Source of the DNA: Nautilus pompilius
Lineage: Eukaryota > Mollusca > Cephalopoda > Nautilida > Nautilidae
Reading direction: 5' to 3'
NCBI GenBank assembly: GCA_018389105.1
Contig: JACATO010000687.1
Span: forward strand, 7,501-71,500
Length of the DNA: 64,000 nucleotides
In this document: positions 49,221-61,699 of the stretch, in pieces
Position numbering within the stretch: position 1 is the stretch's first letter
Layout: the number at the start of each line of letters is the position of its first letter
Program-made: the position numbers and the translations under genes
The notes under the pieces: generated by a model
The model's input: only the letters and a program-made list of their open reading frames with translations
What the model was told of the DNA's origin: nothing
Databases searched by the model: none

Positions 49221-50263
49221 AGTAATGTTCGTAATGAAACTCTGTCTTCAAATCGCTTTTGGCTCTAAGTATCTTTCTCGCGACCAGACATTGTTTTGGT
49301 TACAGAGCGGGTGCCACTCCGTTGGAGGTGAGCAAAAGACAAAGATCCGATAATCTATAAACGGTTCGAACACTCTGCTAGCAGAAGACCTGACAAGAGT
49401 GGCAGATTATGCTTGGGAAACAGGGAGTAGTACCCTCTTCAGTACCATCTTCCCAACGTAGTGTGGGAGTAAGGCCGTAAGGGTACCTGCGTGGTTTGAC
49501 CGTGCTGTCGGAGAGTGACAATAACAGGTCTAATCTGGCAAAATGGAAAACACCTCGGTCCATCTTCTCCGAGATTTCTGAGATAAACACCCAGACAGCT
49601 AAATAGGTGCTCAGTAATCCGAACTGTTTTCCGTACCGTACTTCTTGGTGCAGAAACAAGACTAATTGTCAAATAATGCTTTTTTTTTTTAAAAGAAAAT
49701 CAATTGTGTATTTTAAACCATTAATTCGACGGCAGTTTTTGAAAATAAACTATCCATCTACTGATTCTTAAAATAAATTCCCTCTATAAATATCGCTAGA
49801 AGAGCTTCGAGGCTTGGAGAAAGGGCCAGATAATCATAAGGAAGTTCATCGAAACTCTCAGGTGCCAATCAAACGGCTTTTCGAAACTTTCCCAGCGAGA
49901 TATCTGTTGAACTTTTGGTTAATTTAAATATAATATGAAACAACATGGCACAGATCTCCTTTCGGAATTCTAGCAGCAAAAGCAAAAAAAAAGATACTTT
50001 TAAATACACACAATGGGAGATTTTACACAAACTCTCCTCATGAGAGCGAATAAAAGCCGAAAGGCAGAACAATTCATGTAGAGTAGCCGAGGGGTTTTGG
50101 GAAACGGTAAAAAGTTAAATGTATCGAAATCATATTCGAGAAAGAATTATGCCTCCAGTAAACCCACTCCCATCGGCCGGTACTTTATACACGATTTCCT
50201 CCCTTCTCTTCTATTATTTTTTTTTTCTTGAGGACCAACAAATCATTTAACTTACTCTTTCAG

Positions 50264-50472
50264 GTGTAAGTCTGACCGATTTCCACATGATTTACAAAAA
50301 AGCACGTGTTGTTTTTACATTCGAGCGTAAACTTATCACTGAAGACGTCATCAGCCCCTTCTATGACAACATCTGCTTCAATATTTCGATGTATACGGAC
50401 CCCGAAGAAAGAAGTGTTGTTTCCTTCATATTAGGCACCGTATATCACATAGAGAGTAAACACTGTTTCTGA
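50264..50472 (+). CDS. Possible terminal exon, unknown protein
   Basis: After a pyrimidine-rich tract and acceptor ttaacttactctttcag, a phase-1 frame stays open for 68 codons to TGA at 50472. The text is protein-like: VSLTDFHMIYKKARVVF at the start, then D-N-I-C-F-N-I and a C-terminal K-H-C-F. An upstream open segment, 49225-49327 (ATG to donor GGAG|gtgagc), ends in the matching phase and would give about 103 residues in total. That pairing has a one-in-three chance of matching phase by accident, and its start is not a convincing signal peptide. No homology is recognised. Confidence 0.3.
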
Positions 50473-50550
50473 GACAACTCACGGGTAGATCGTGCCACTA
50501 GTCTTGAGTTTATCATAGCAGATTTAAACACACGTGTCATTTCCGGTCCG

Positions 50551-50552
<2 letters not shown>

Positions 50553-50585
<33 letters not shown>

Positions 50586-50603
50586 TGTTGTGTGTGTGTG
50601 TGA
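50553..50603. repeat. TG microsatellite
   Basis: (TG)n with one GTGGTGTTG interruption. Confidence 0.95.
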
Positions 50604-52117
50604 GGGGGGGGTTCATCTGTCTCGGATCACCATCCGTGATTCCGGATAGAATACTGGTTGGAGAGGGGTACTCACTCGCCCGCTGAGCTCCCACGATTAC
50701 CTTTAAGAAACTGATTTGTTTTTACTTTTGTCTAACTTATGTGCCTCCGACTTAACATATAGAGACTTCACAAAAGTAAGTAAACACCCGCCTTCCCCTG
50801 AGATTTAAACAGGCGATTTAAGTAAAATGATAAGCCCCACTATCGCAAGCTATAGGAAGAGGCGCAGGCGGAGAGATGCCTCAATTTGCAGACAGCCATA
50901 CCACGAGAGCCGACGGGGCAGACTACGAAAAGGGGTACATTGTTGGGCAATGGTACGTTGGTTGATGCCAACGAGATTTCTCCAAAGCACTGGATAATCC
51001 TTTCTCGACTGTTAATGGGGCGACGAATGTCCACTTCAAGGAAGTCATGAGAGAGCTAGCCCATGTGTATACTGGACGCTCAGTCAATCGCTCCCGGAAC
51101 ATTTCGTGCTGTACAGAGAAGTAGGGAAATCAGAACCAGGGGGTTCGACCAGAAACAGAGAAGCATGGAATCCGTATCGATTTATCTAGTTCCGTTAATT
51201 TATATCTACTTACTTTTTACCGGTTAACATCTTGGTTAAGAAAGTAAAGACAAGACATAAAACTGTTCCCTAAAACGTCTACATTGATTACCGAATTAAT
51301 TCGATTGCATAGCTACAGTGTCAGCCGGAAGTGTGGGCTACCCGCCAAGAAAAAAATCCAATATTCCATGTATACAGTACAGTAGTCGCATATATGAGAA
51401 AATATACTCAAAGAAAAAAAAACATTTCGCAATAAGCATAAGACTTTAAATCAAGATTATTTTTTTTTCCTTTTCATTGCTAAGTCCGTAATTGTACCCG
51501 CCTTCCTATACAGACTATTAATAGTAATAATAGGATCTGGGTTATGTCGATTTCAGCTGAAACCGATTACACAAACGTTTGAGCCCGTCCCTCTGGCTAC
51601 GGCCTTTTTTACGTTTTACTACCAGAATCGCGATATCTAAATAAATTATTTCAACCTGAGAAATAAAATGCTAATCTTACTTCTATGATGGAAATAATTC
51701 AGACTAATCAGTGCTGGTCTACAGCAGGCTATTCTCGATGTAGCACATCTGAAGCAGCGACGTTATTGTAAATTTCAGTTCAGCAAAGATTCGCTGAAGA
51801 GACGGCACGAGTGCCAGTTCTTATCGGTTACCGTTGAAGGTGTCTCACGGAGCTCAGAAACTCGACCCCTCTCTCTCTCGAGGCCGTTAGCTGCCTCTTC
51901 CCAGCCCTTCAGAATCCCTTACCAGGAAAATAGAAGACTTTGTTCAGCAATAAATTATTTACTCCCTACTTTATGTAATCGTCATAGATAATATGCAGAA
52001 GCGTTTTGAAAACTTATGACTTTCGCTTAACTGGTTTATAATGGTCTGAGATATTCATTCATCCAGTTGCACTTTTTTATTGCTGGCTCATGTTTTTAGA
52101 AGAAACAAAAAGGAAAA

Positions 52118-52243
<126 letters not shown>

Positions 52244-52816
52244 CTTTAAAAGAAAAGAATAAATAATAATAACAATTTTATATGATATTTGATTTTAAGG
52301 TTTGTGACAGTTGTCCTAACATTTATGTTGTTTCCAGATTGCCAACTGTCTTTAAGAGAGTCGTGTATCTTTGGCATCTGCGCGCGATTTTTCTAATTCA
52401 TCAGTTGGTACGCAAAAGTATGATGCCAGTGCAAGGAAATAATTCAAACCTTTATCGAAGCGCACTGACGCTTTTCTTGATTTTGGTACAATTTATCTTA
52501 ATGCCAAACCAATTTGGCTAGACCAGCTAATTCTGGATGCAGAATCTTTGATTCATTATCGTTTTCTGTGCTCCGGCCAGTCGAATATCTGTAATTGAAC
52601 TTTGTTTTCAGCAATTTCGTGAAGGTAAAATTAAAGAGAAGTGAATCGGACTCTGTGACCGTTTTTTTTTTTTTTTTTGGTAAAATGTGGGGTTCTGTCA
52701 CTATTTTTGAAAATCGCAGACAGAGATTGCAGTACGCTTGGTTCATTTCCAATAAATTCTAAAGCAAACAACCCCCATTCCCTTAATTCTTTGTTTCCGC
52801 TTGTATTTCTTCCCAG

Positions 52817-52847
52817 AACGCGACCTCCTGGGAAAGCAGACACGTCA
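52817..52847 (+). other. Possible 31-base microexon or untranslated exon
   Basis: A near-ideal acceptor (cttgtatttcttcccag) and a consensus donor (GTCA|gtaagt) face each other 31 bases apart. All three frames are open through it, so it could be coding or untranslated. No partner exons were identified. Confidence 0.25.
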
Positions 52848-53090
52848 GTAAGTGGTCGGAGCGACTCGCTCTCGCCCCAGTATCTACTAGACTGCTATAA
52901 GAGTTAGTGCGAAGGGCATTTAAGCAGCCATTTCTAACCGGAAGCAATTGTAACAAACCGGTAACTCTTGTGACGTCAGTTCCGGCGTTACGCGTCATTG
53001 TAGACATCAGCATTGCTTTGCGCTTATGTATATCTGAAATAACATTTCCATTGCGGCCATTGTCGAGTGTTCTCTGAACAAAGCGAATCA

Positions 53091-53095
<5 letters not shown>

Positions 53096-53131
<36 letters not shown>

Positions 53132-53149
53132 TGTGTGTGTGTGTGTGTG
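53096..53149. repeat. TG microsatellite
   Basis: (TG)n with one GTGGTG interruption, similar in form to the array at 50.55 kb. Confidence 0.95.
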
Positions 53150-56100
53150 GAAGGGGGGTGGCCCCAAAAATTTCACCTTAAAAAAAGGGAAAGAAAGAGA
53201 AACAAGTGAGTTAAGGACCATTTCGTGCAGTTAACTGGTCGGTTTTCCATCACGTGGTATATGGAGACGTAAATGGTTGCCAGTTGTATCCAGAAAAGGG
53301 CTTTAAGAATGGATTCTTCTCTGAGCAAGAAAGAAATGATAAAAAATTAGTAAAATGATTTAGTTTAATTTTTAAGAAAAACAACAACAGAGAACCGTCC
53401 AAATAATTTCCGGTTTCTTTGTTTTTTTTTTTACAAGCAGAGTGCGGATTTTTTGAGACCTTTCGCGGTCTGAAAGCGAGAAAGAAAGAGAGAAGAAAAA
53501 GCCAATTACTAGAATTCTCGTTCTGAGACCGGCGAGGGAAGAAATCAAGAGGGTATCGCAGCGCGAGGAACCAGGATTGACCGGCGAGCTGATGATGACA
53601 GGACGGGTGGGATCCACCGAATGACTGGTCGCCGCCGCTTGGCCGCGTCCACGACGGTTACAACTCCAACCGAACCCGCCGAGAGTTAATTAGCAGACAC
53701 ACAGATGCAGAAGCAGAATCCCGGAGTCGTTCTTAAAGTTCCTTCCACACTGGGAAACGAAGACTGATCGCTTGTCCCCTTCTCCTGAAAAGTTGTTGTT
53801 GTTGTTGTTGTTGTTGTTTTAGTTATTTTTTTTTTTGTTTTTTAAATGTAGAAATTCTATAACACGTAACTAGGGAAAGATAATTTCACGGGAACTGAAG
53901 CAAGGAGCAAACAAGGTGGTTGGGGTGGGGTGGGAGAGAAGAAAACTCTACTTACTTACGAGAATGAAATTAATCTCTTTATTCCTTTTTCTTCATGCAT
54001 GACAGTCACTGTTTGTCGCCGTGCGAGGGCAGCACCTGCTCAGTGAACTGATTTAAGCGAAGATGGTTAGAGCTGAGTTATCCTTTCAGCCGAAGCACCA
54101 CAATTTATTATTCTAATTAAGTGTAAATAAAATTGTACTTTGCTGGCTGACGTGATGATCTGATCTGATCTTTTATTTATATAAAAGGCGCACTTACAAG
54201 TTGGTTTATATAAAAAAGAAAATAATGTCAGCACATAAGTATATATATAGAGAGATTATTAAATTCTAATTATTTGTTTTTAGAATTTGAGGTAGCCATG
54301 GTAACCGATTTTTATAAATTTTAACCTCTAGGCATGTACCACTAATCGATCTGTACTGCTCGAATCCTTTCTCTTTTTGGACCGGGTAGAATATGTTTTG
54401 GCTTTTTTTTGGCACAATTTCCGCAAAAAGGCGAGACAACTCTAGGTGAAGCTTCAAAGCAGCTGCTACCGGTAATAACCGCCCATCAATCGGCAATTTC
54501 CCGAACGTCTTTTACGCAAAGAAAAGATGTTGCTGATTTTATTAGTTTGTAATTATGTATTAAAATATTGATTAATTTGATTTTTTTAAAACAATAATGA
54601 AACATTGTAAATATGGCCTACTGATTTAAAAAAAAAAAAGTAGAGTATCGTCCCTTTGTTTTAAGGATACGCCACGGTAGCAAAAATCATTTCTTGATAA
54701 TACACTAATATGATCATAGTGTTTCTTGGCTGCCATCTAACTGACTTTTACGTAAGTTTGCATTATTTTAATTCAATAAAGAAAACCAAAAGGTAAGTTT
54801 ACTTCGTTTAGAGAGGTATCAATTTTACCTTAAAATACTATTCGAAGAAACTAAATAACGAAAGGCTACCAAAACAGCAGAACTTCTTGTGAATTCTGTT
54901 TACATACAGTGGCGGACAGAAGTCTAAAAGCTCCAACGTTCGCCGCTTATATTCGAGGGGTTTTCGGAAATCAATGGAATATAGTAAATTTATGCATAAT
55001 CTGTTTGCCATTCTAATACGAGCCAAAAAAAGAGAGATACAGTTTAAGAGCAGTGCGAGTACAAACTCTCATACTCCAAGATTGCAAAGTCGGTCAGGGG
55101 AGGTAAGACAGCCTGGGACCCGTACAAACAAACGGTCGGCCACAATGAATGCCAGCGAAGTGGCAGACCAAGGAAAACTGACGCTTGAACCGATCGGAAA
55201 ATCCGAAATTGACCGGATGCAAGACGTCTGTTGAAGTTTTAATGGAATTGGAGGACCTATCGATCTCCGCTGGAACTTTTCCAGGAACGGCTTTGTGTGT
55301 TTTGGAAATGATGGAGCGCGTTTCCAGAAAGAAATCTTCTGTTTCCTTGGAGAATCGAACGCTCGACTTTAGTTCGCCAAGGACCATCTTCAATGGACCC
55401 CAGAAATGTGAAGCCGGGTGTTTTAGTCCGATGGACTCCGGTTGAAGAGATTTTAACCGGATGGTCGGACTTGTGTGCGGTGAATTATTCCGTCGGAAGT
55501 GCACCGAACCGGCGATCAAAGATGGAGACAGGGTCTGTAGTAGTAATAGGCTGTTTATTACCAAGGACACAAGCCTATGGATCAGTTTGTTTATCTGGAC
55601 ACTTTGATCAATACACTAGAACCATCTTCTGAGGACTGCCTCATTTTCAACTAGATTTTCCAACAACATGGTCAAGTTCTGGGCCGCCATCATCAAGCAG
55701 TATCTCACAGATCAGAAAATGGCAAACTTTAATCAATTGTTGCAAATTATTCACTGGACCTGAATCGATGATTGCACAAGCCTGGATATTCGTATAGTGG
55801 ACCCCGCGTATCACCGCTTCCGGGTTGTAATTGATGTTTATGGCTCTGCGACCAAGTACTGATGCTTTCCTGATCTGTTCATTACAAGTTATCTCTAAAA
55901 TTTGGGCTTTTGAGACAAAATTTCGAAAGTTTTCTGATTCGTTTTCAAACCTCTGTCGTCATAATGCATGAAAAGAGAACGTATGCAAAATATCTACTAC
56001 CGGTCATTTTAATGTATGGCAAATGAAATAACAGGAAATAGGTTTTCTATCAGGGCTATGCCCGTGATGGGATGCTTTGCTTATTTTCACATATTTTGTG

Positions 56101-57505
56101 CGTCAATATATATATATTTAACTGTTCAAATGGTCTCGTATTTTAATTAAAATATGCCTTCCTAAGTGTGAATAAACATTCTAGACGCTAAGCACAAACT
56201 TACTTTTACATGGTTTTATTTTCAACCTGTTAATAGATATTTTTTGACGATGAACCCTATAACCTGTGATCTGCATGGTACTGAACAGAATCTTTGCCTT
56301 ACAGAAAGCACTGAGTCTATTAAATGAAATAGGAGGACGTGAGTGCGATGAGATGTTTGTATCTACGTGCACGCATGTTTGTGTGTGTGTGTATTTATCT
56401 ACTCTTGACAAGTCTCTGCAATTCCAGACTTGCCATGATTCATGACACTAGATAAACCAAGCTTAATAGAAAAGGAATAATAAAAAGATTAGAATACTTT
56501 GAACGGTTAAGTGACCTCTATCGATCGGTGTCAGAAAATACGTAAAATTCATCGTCGTCGGTAGACACGATTGTTGCTTCACAAATGAAGTTTTCAGTCG
56601 TGTGATGGCTGGTGGACTTCCGGTCGCCATGTTAGAAGGATTATATTACTGGAAGAAAAGCTTTGGCAATAGTCGGGCAGAGTACCGTTTTAGAATTTGA
56701 CGCTTGCAAATAAGGAGTTCTGCGCTAACGTGTTAAAACATTGGCGAGCGCTATGTTTATTGGGGTAGCAGCAGGGAGAGAAAAATAAACGAAAGAAAAG
56801 CCTTCTGTGGCACAAAACGAATAGTAATATTTCTCGGCAGGTGTTAATCACTTTGATCTTTACCGGTAAAATTCATTTTTATGTTCATAAAGAGAGCCGC
56901 AACTGTTTCGGATAATGCGACAAGGAATGGAATTCGTTTGAGATACCGAGATGGTCATCTGTGATACCTAAGGCAGAGTTTCTCCCTGGTACCGTCGTGA
57001 CATTTAGCTGCGTGGACGACTGGACTTTGTGTTGCAGCAGACGAATGCGTTAAGCCTAGTAAGAATTCTCGCGTGCATGATAAGTATCTTCGGGTTTAAG
57101 TTAAGGATACCTGCTCCAAACGGCACTGAATACGAAGAATCGCCGTTTTTACAGGGAGTTCGAGCTTTTAGTCGAATATTCCTTTATTTTGTTTTTATTT
57201 TTTTTTCTTTCGTTTCAGTAAACATTTATATTTCTTCGGAAAAAAAACCGAAATTAAAAGAGTATCTCCATCAGACGAGGCGGTGACGCTTGACTGTGCT
57301 CAGCGCGACAAAGGATAGCCGACATTCTTTGGACCTCGCAGATGGGTGCCGTTGTCTTTCGAGGATCAAAGATAACCACCCCGACGACCTTCCTCAGACC
57401 GACAGGGTTTAGGGCGTAAAAAGGTCCTGCTAGAATTCTTCAGTTTTAGAGGTGGAAACACCCCCCCCTCTTTCCCGAAAACTCAAACAGTGGTGACCGA
57501 AAGAG
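53150..57505. other. Non-coding sequence with one long multi-frame open region
   Basis: 54974-55632 is open in successive plus-strand frames and for 158 codons on the minus strand (55570-55094). No frame is clearly favoured and no domain is visible. Confidence 0.4.
53794..53818. repeat. GTT microsatellite
   Basis: Eight GTT units. The complementary AAC/CAA type occurs at 11432-11453, 35425-35447 and 60952-60976. Confidence 0.9.
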
Positions 57506-57509
57506 AATC

Positions 57510-57595
57510 GGCGTGGCCGGCTGGCGAAAAGGAAGAACGCGATGAGACAGGGGTCTCGACTGGAAATCGAACTCGGTATTATGGTAACTATTACT
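57510..57595 (-). mobile_element. tRNA-derived SINE fragment
   Basis: The minus strand reads CGAGTTCGATTTCCAGTCG (B box), then cgcgttcttccttttcgcc and agccggccac, matching the family tail with small changes. Confidence 0.5.
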
Positions 57596-58097
57596 ATTAA
57601 TAATAACATTACGCTCAAATACCGTTCCAGGCAACTCTGCATTGCTCACTAGAAACAATAAATAGCGTTAATATTAACACATTTTCTTCAAAAGAATTCA
57701 AAGTGGAAAAAACCGAAAAAAACATAAAAACAAATCAAAGGACGAGGATAATTTATTGAAAATAACAGATTTACGTGTTTTTCTGTGCATTCTGGAGCTG
57801 GGCACCCCCCAGTATATCGGTAGCTCGACAAGAGCTGCTGAATTAAGACCTGTCCGATGACACGCACAAAGGGTTTGGGATCAAATCAGCAGGCAGATTC
57901 AAAACAAATTTTACTGGTATCAAAGTGCAACTGCCATTAGACATATTTATAAAAAATATTTGTATTATTTCTAATTAAAAAAGCTATTTTACTATAAAAC
58001 ACCTGTTCACTTACGTTTTTTTTTTTATTTAAGGCCTTAAGAAGCAAAAACGTGAGGAGCCGAAGACTACTTCGTTTAGCGAACGATTCTTTCAAAA

Positions 58098-58367
58098 TTA
58101 CTCTGATAATTCCACCTGCAATAATATTGTAAAAGGTTTGTAAGCCGGATGCAGGCCAGTCTTTGTCCTTAGACGTGTGAGTTCTTCGTCTTTAGCTCTA
58201 AATACTTCTTTGAAGAGTTCATCATCTGGCAATAAACAATTCAGAATGCCTTTTAAAGATGAGGGCGCTTCCGCCCTGGAAGTAAATTTCTCTGAGTAAG
58301 TTCCGGGTGCAAGAGAAATGATTCCATCAGTAGTATTGCGATTGTCGAGACGCATGAAAGTCGCTGG
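58098..58367 (-). CDS. Possible exon, unknown protein
   Basis: A minus-strand frame is open for about 90 codons between TGA and TAA. Its text (for example LPDDELFKEVFRAKDEELTR, then TGLHPAYKPF) is charged and natural-looking. A possible acceptor (gagcaactgttccag) lies just before the first ATG, and a possible acceptor or donor junction (ttattgcag|gtgg) near its end. No family is recognised, and random occurrence of a 90-codon frame in 64 kb is quite possible. Confidence 0.22.
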   Translation of the reverse strand, partial: PATFMRLDNRNTTDGIISLAPGTYSEKFTSRAEAPSSLKGILNCLLPDDELFKEVFRAKDEELTRLRTKTGLHPAYKPFTILLQVELSE

Positions 58368-59680
58368 AACAGTTGCTCACCAGCTTCTTTTCTTGACGCG
58401 ACACAACACGTAAATCGCTCTGATCTCGTCAGCTAGTTAGCAGATGAGGGCGAGAGAGTTAAGTATTGCTTGGATATCCGAGCTGGTCGCCGCGCGAACA
58501 CCTCACCAGACGAATGGCTGCGATTTTGGATATTGTGGACCTTTTTTTTTTTTAGCACTATTATTTTAATATATTTGTGTAATTGTTTGATAATGGATTT
58601 TCGCCTGCTTCGTTTCGATAGCTTTTCTGATTTTCTCCCGAAAGTGAAGGTTCCTTACTTGCTTATAGGTCCTCGTAAAAAGGATTATTACCTTTTACGT
58701 GGCCACGAAAGAGTTAACCGTTTTGATTTCAGGCGGCACACTAAGGAAAGTTCACCTTTAAAACGGTTTCCTAAAATAGTTTATTTGTCGCTCAATAAAG
58801 TCAGAAACTGATGACGGTTTTTCCTGAACCCATCACCACGCGGTGCTCTGGATCGAGATCATTGTCAAGGCGATGTCCATAACGTACCTGGCATATTCTC
58901 GTTAAAGCGACCTCTGGCGTCGTTAAAATCTGCGGGCGAACTAGAGGAGAATTCGCAGTGAATTATCTACGCTAGGCCTGTCATATCCAACGTTATCAAA
59001 TAAGATCGACCGGCGATGAAGACAGAAGAAGGTATTTAGATTTTTTCTAAGTATTAATAGTTTTTTTTTTTTTTAAAACATTACCGGAACCGGAAGTTAA
59101 TGTTTCACAATTCAGAAACTAATTGGTAGCCCTGTAACTAAGCAATTCTGAGCCCAGGGCAAGATGCTGATTTTTTGCTCTCCCTCCCACCGTAAATCAT
59201 ATATTGACTACCACCGTTTAAAACTGTTCTGTTTAGACTTTGGGGGAAAAAATTCCTTTATGTGCACAGAATACAACTTTTGTTTGTTTTTTTTTTTTTT
59301 AAATTTGTTTTATTTAGGTGTTTAAAACAAAATACAATTTAAAATAAAAAAAAAAACGATCTTTAGAATTGGGACGATGATATCGGAGGGAACTACAAGC
59401 GGACTCGTCAACCACGCCACGTTCGGCGCAAAGGACTGTCAAGTTGGAGAGCCGTGTTCTTGGCCCTCAGTTAACCCGAGACGGCCACGGCTACTGGGAA
59501 AGTTAGGTACATGCGCAGAACTATTTCGGTCGGTGGAAGCTAGCGAGGCCGCCAGGAGGAGACGGCGGGGCTTCGTTCAGTGAACCCGCCGCTAGGATTC
59601 GCCGAAGGAGGCGAACGTTGGAGGCGAATCCTCTGACGTCACAGATCTGCAGAAACAACACACCCCCCACACCAAAAAGT

Positions 59681-59850
59681 GCTGCGTGGTGGTGCGGCAG
59701 TTAGTCTGCTGGACTGCTACGGTCGCGAGTTCGAATCCCGGATGGTACAACAGGCTCGGATTGGATTATCTCTCTTTATTTACCAGCCGTTAGCATGGAT
59801 TTCTTCCACGCACTCTAGCTTCTTCCCACCCCTGAAAAAAAAAAAAAATA
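59681..59850 (+). mobile_element. tRNA-derived SINE with A-rich end
   Basis: A box TGGTGCGGCAGTTAG and B box GCGAGTTCGAATCCCGG are well formed. The sequence continues through ccagccgttagcatggattt and cttcttcccacccct into an A13 run. This is the best preserved complete copy in the window. Confidence 0.65.
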
Positions 59851-61559
59851 GAGTTTTGGTAAGGGATTTTTTTTTTTGCGTTAAGCTCGCGGCTCACTTC
59901 CGCTTAATTTAGAAAACTGGCACCAGAGAGGGGAGGATGAGTTCTCCTGTTAGATGCCTGCCCTATGGGCTGACGTCGACGCTAAGGTTCGAGAAAAGAG
60001 AAATACACCAACTTCAGCTAATTTTTTAAAAGAAAATATAGGATATTTTAAAATATATTCTCGTTGTTTATCTGTCAGTAAATATATATCTTTGGGGATG
60101 AGCCAAGAACAGGGTCTGCAGCCGCGGCTAAACGTTTAGCACCATCCATAAATCAAGGATTGAAAAATCCATTTAAAACGGATCATATGAACAGATATTG
60201 TCTTTTATTTAGATTCATTTAATCGCGGAAACCGCAGAATGATACCCCACTTGTACATGATTTGTAGAGTATTTAAAAAAAAATCTTTTATTTCCAATAT
60301 TGTAACGTTTCCCAATTCTGGTCATTCCCCCATCACGTACACGGAGAACCACAAACCGGACCGCACGTCAACGCACTAGCGTGTCGTTATTATGCAGATT
60401 GAGCGGGCTTGATTGGACTTTAACAAACCAGAATTATAAAATTATAGGATATGTGAAATATGGCTGTACATAAAACAGCAAAAAAAAAAAAAAAAACGGA
60501 AATTTGTTTAACTTTTCAACTTCGTTCATAAAGAAGCAGCAGAAATTCTCGACATGCTTCGATTCGATTATTTAAATTGGTAATAAAGTTCTTCAGACCG
60601 GAATTCCGAGCTAAAACCCGGGCAAACAAATCGGCGCTTGCAGACAGTTAACCGAATCTTTTCTTCTGGCTCAGAAGTTTGTTCGAATGAAGGTATTCTT
60701 GACTCGGCGGGTGGCATTATTTATACACATTAGTAAAAGTATCGAATATGAAAGCATGAAGGAAATAGCTAACCAGGGTGGGTTCGATTCAGTCCACTTC
60801 GAGTGGTCGAGAGGCTCAGTCGAATTGGATTTATCCACCCTGACTTGGTTCTCGCGAGTCCGTTACTTTTTCGCTTTGGCTGGAAAACGCGACATCAGCC
60901 CTACGGGGTGCAATGCCATTGAAAGAGCCTCGTTCCGAAGTCCGACTCGCTCAACAACAACAACAACAACAACAACGCGACATCAGTTATAATCTAAAAC
61001 GATCAAAGATCAAACTAATCGAACTGATACAACCCTGGCGGCCTAAAGTAGCCTGACTCTGCGTAAGTCAGTCGAACGCCTGCACATTCTTATTTTGCGC
61101 TATCTCGGTTTTCAGACTCTGCTGTGGACCTGTAGCGCTTTCACTTTCGGTCACCCCTTTGTTGCTGTTATGCCGAGTGCCGCTGTAGAGTCCGACACAG
61201 CCCGGGCGGGATGAGCGCGTCAATAGCCGACAAAGTGTTAATGTTCAAATGTCGATTAGTTTTGCAATTTCCAATTTTAGACACCTTCCAGTATGCTAAG
61301 TATTTACGCCAGGCCTGTTACCGAGCTACATAAGTCTGAGGTTATTCGAGTTACTCGTTTTCACACAAATTTAGAGAGAAAAAAAACAAACTTAAATGTT
61401 TTTTGGACCCCCCCCTTCCCTGATTTCGAGGTTAAGGGAATCTCACGTAAGTAAGCCACAAGAAGGAGTAGAACCTTTGTCTTGGTGACGGAGCGAGTTA
61501 CCTGGGTGCGGCTGCAACCCCGTCACCCACGTGACTGCCCCCCTCAGTACCCAAAACAC

Positions 61560-61698
61560 CGGAAGCTAACCGGAGAGCCCGGGAAGTAAATCGAGGAGAA
61601 ACCGAGCTACTGACATGCGCCAAATTGTGCCGTTCTCGACCTGTATTTGGAGTTTAGGAGTCCATTAGACTAACCACTGCACCACTGAACTTATCGTC
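61560..61698 (-). mobile_element. tRNA-derived SINE with degenerate B box
   Basis: The minus strand reads CAGTGGTGCAGTGGTTAG then TCTAATGGACTCC, nearly the same head as the copy at 59.7 kb. The B-box region (ctaaactccaaatacagg) has decayed. The tail includes tcggtttctcctcgat and gggctctccgg. Confidence 0.55.
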
Positions 61699-61699
61699 A

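Noticed and set aside
55094-55570. 158-codon minus-strand frame
   Set aside because: Starts at a non-ATG codon, competes with three open plus-strand frames, and no domain is visible.
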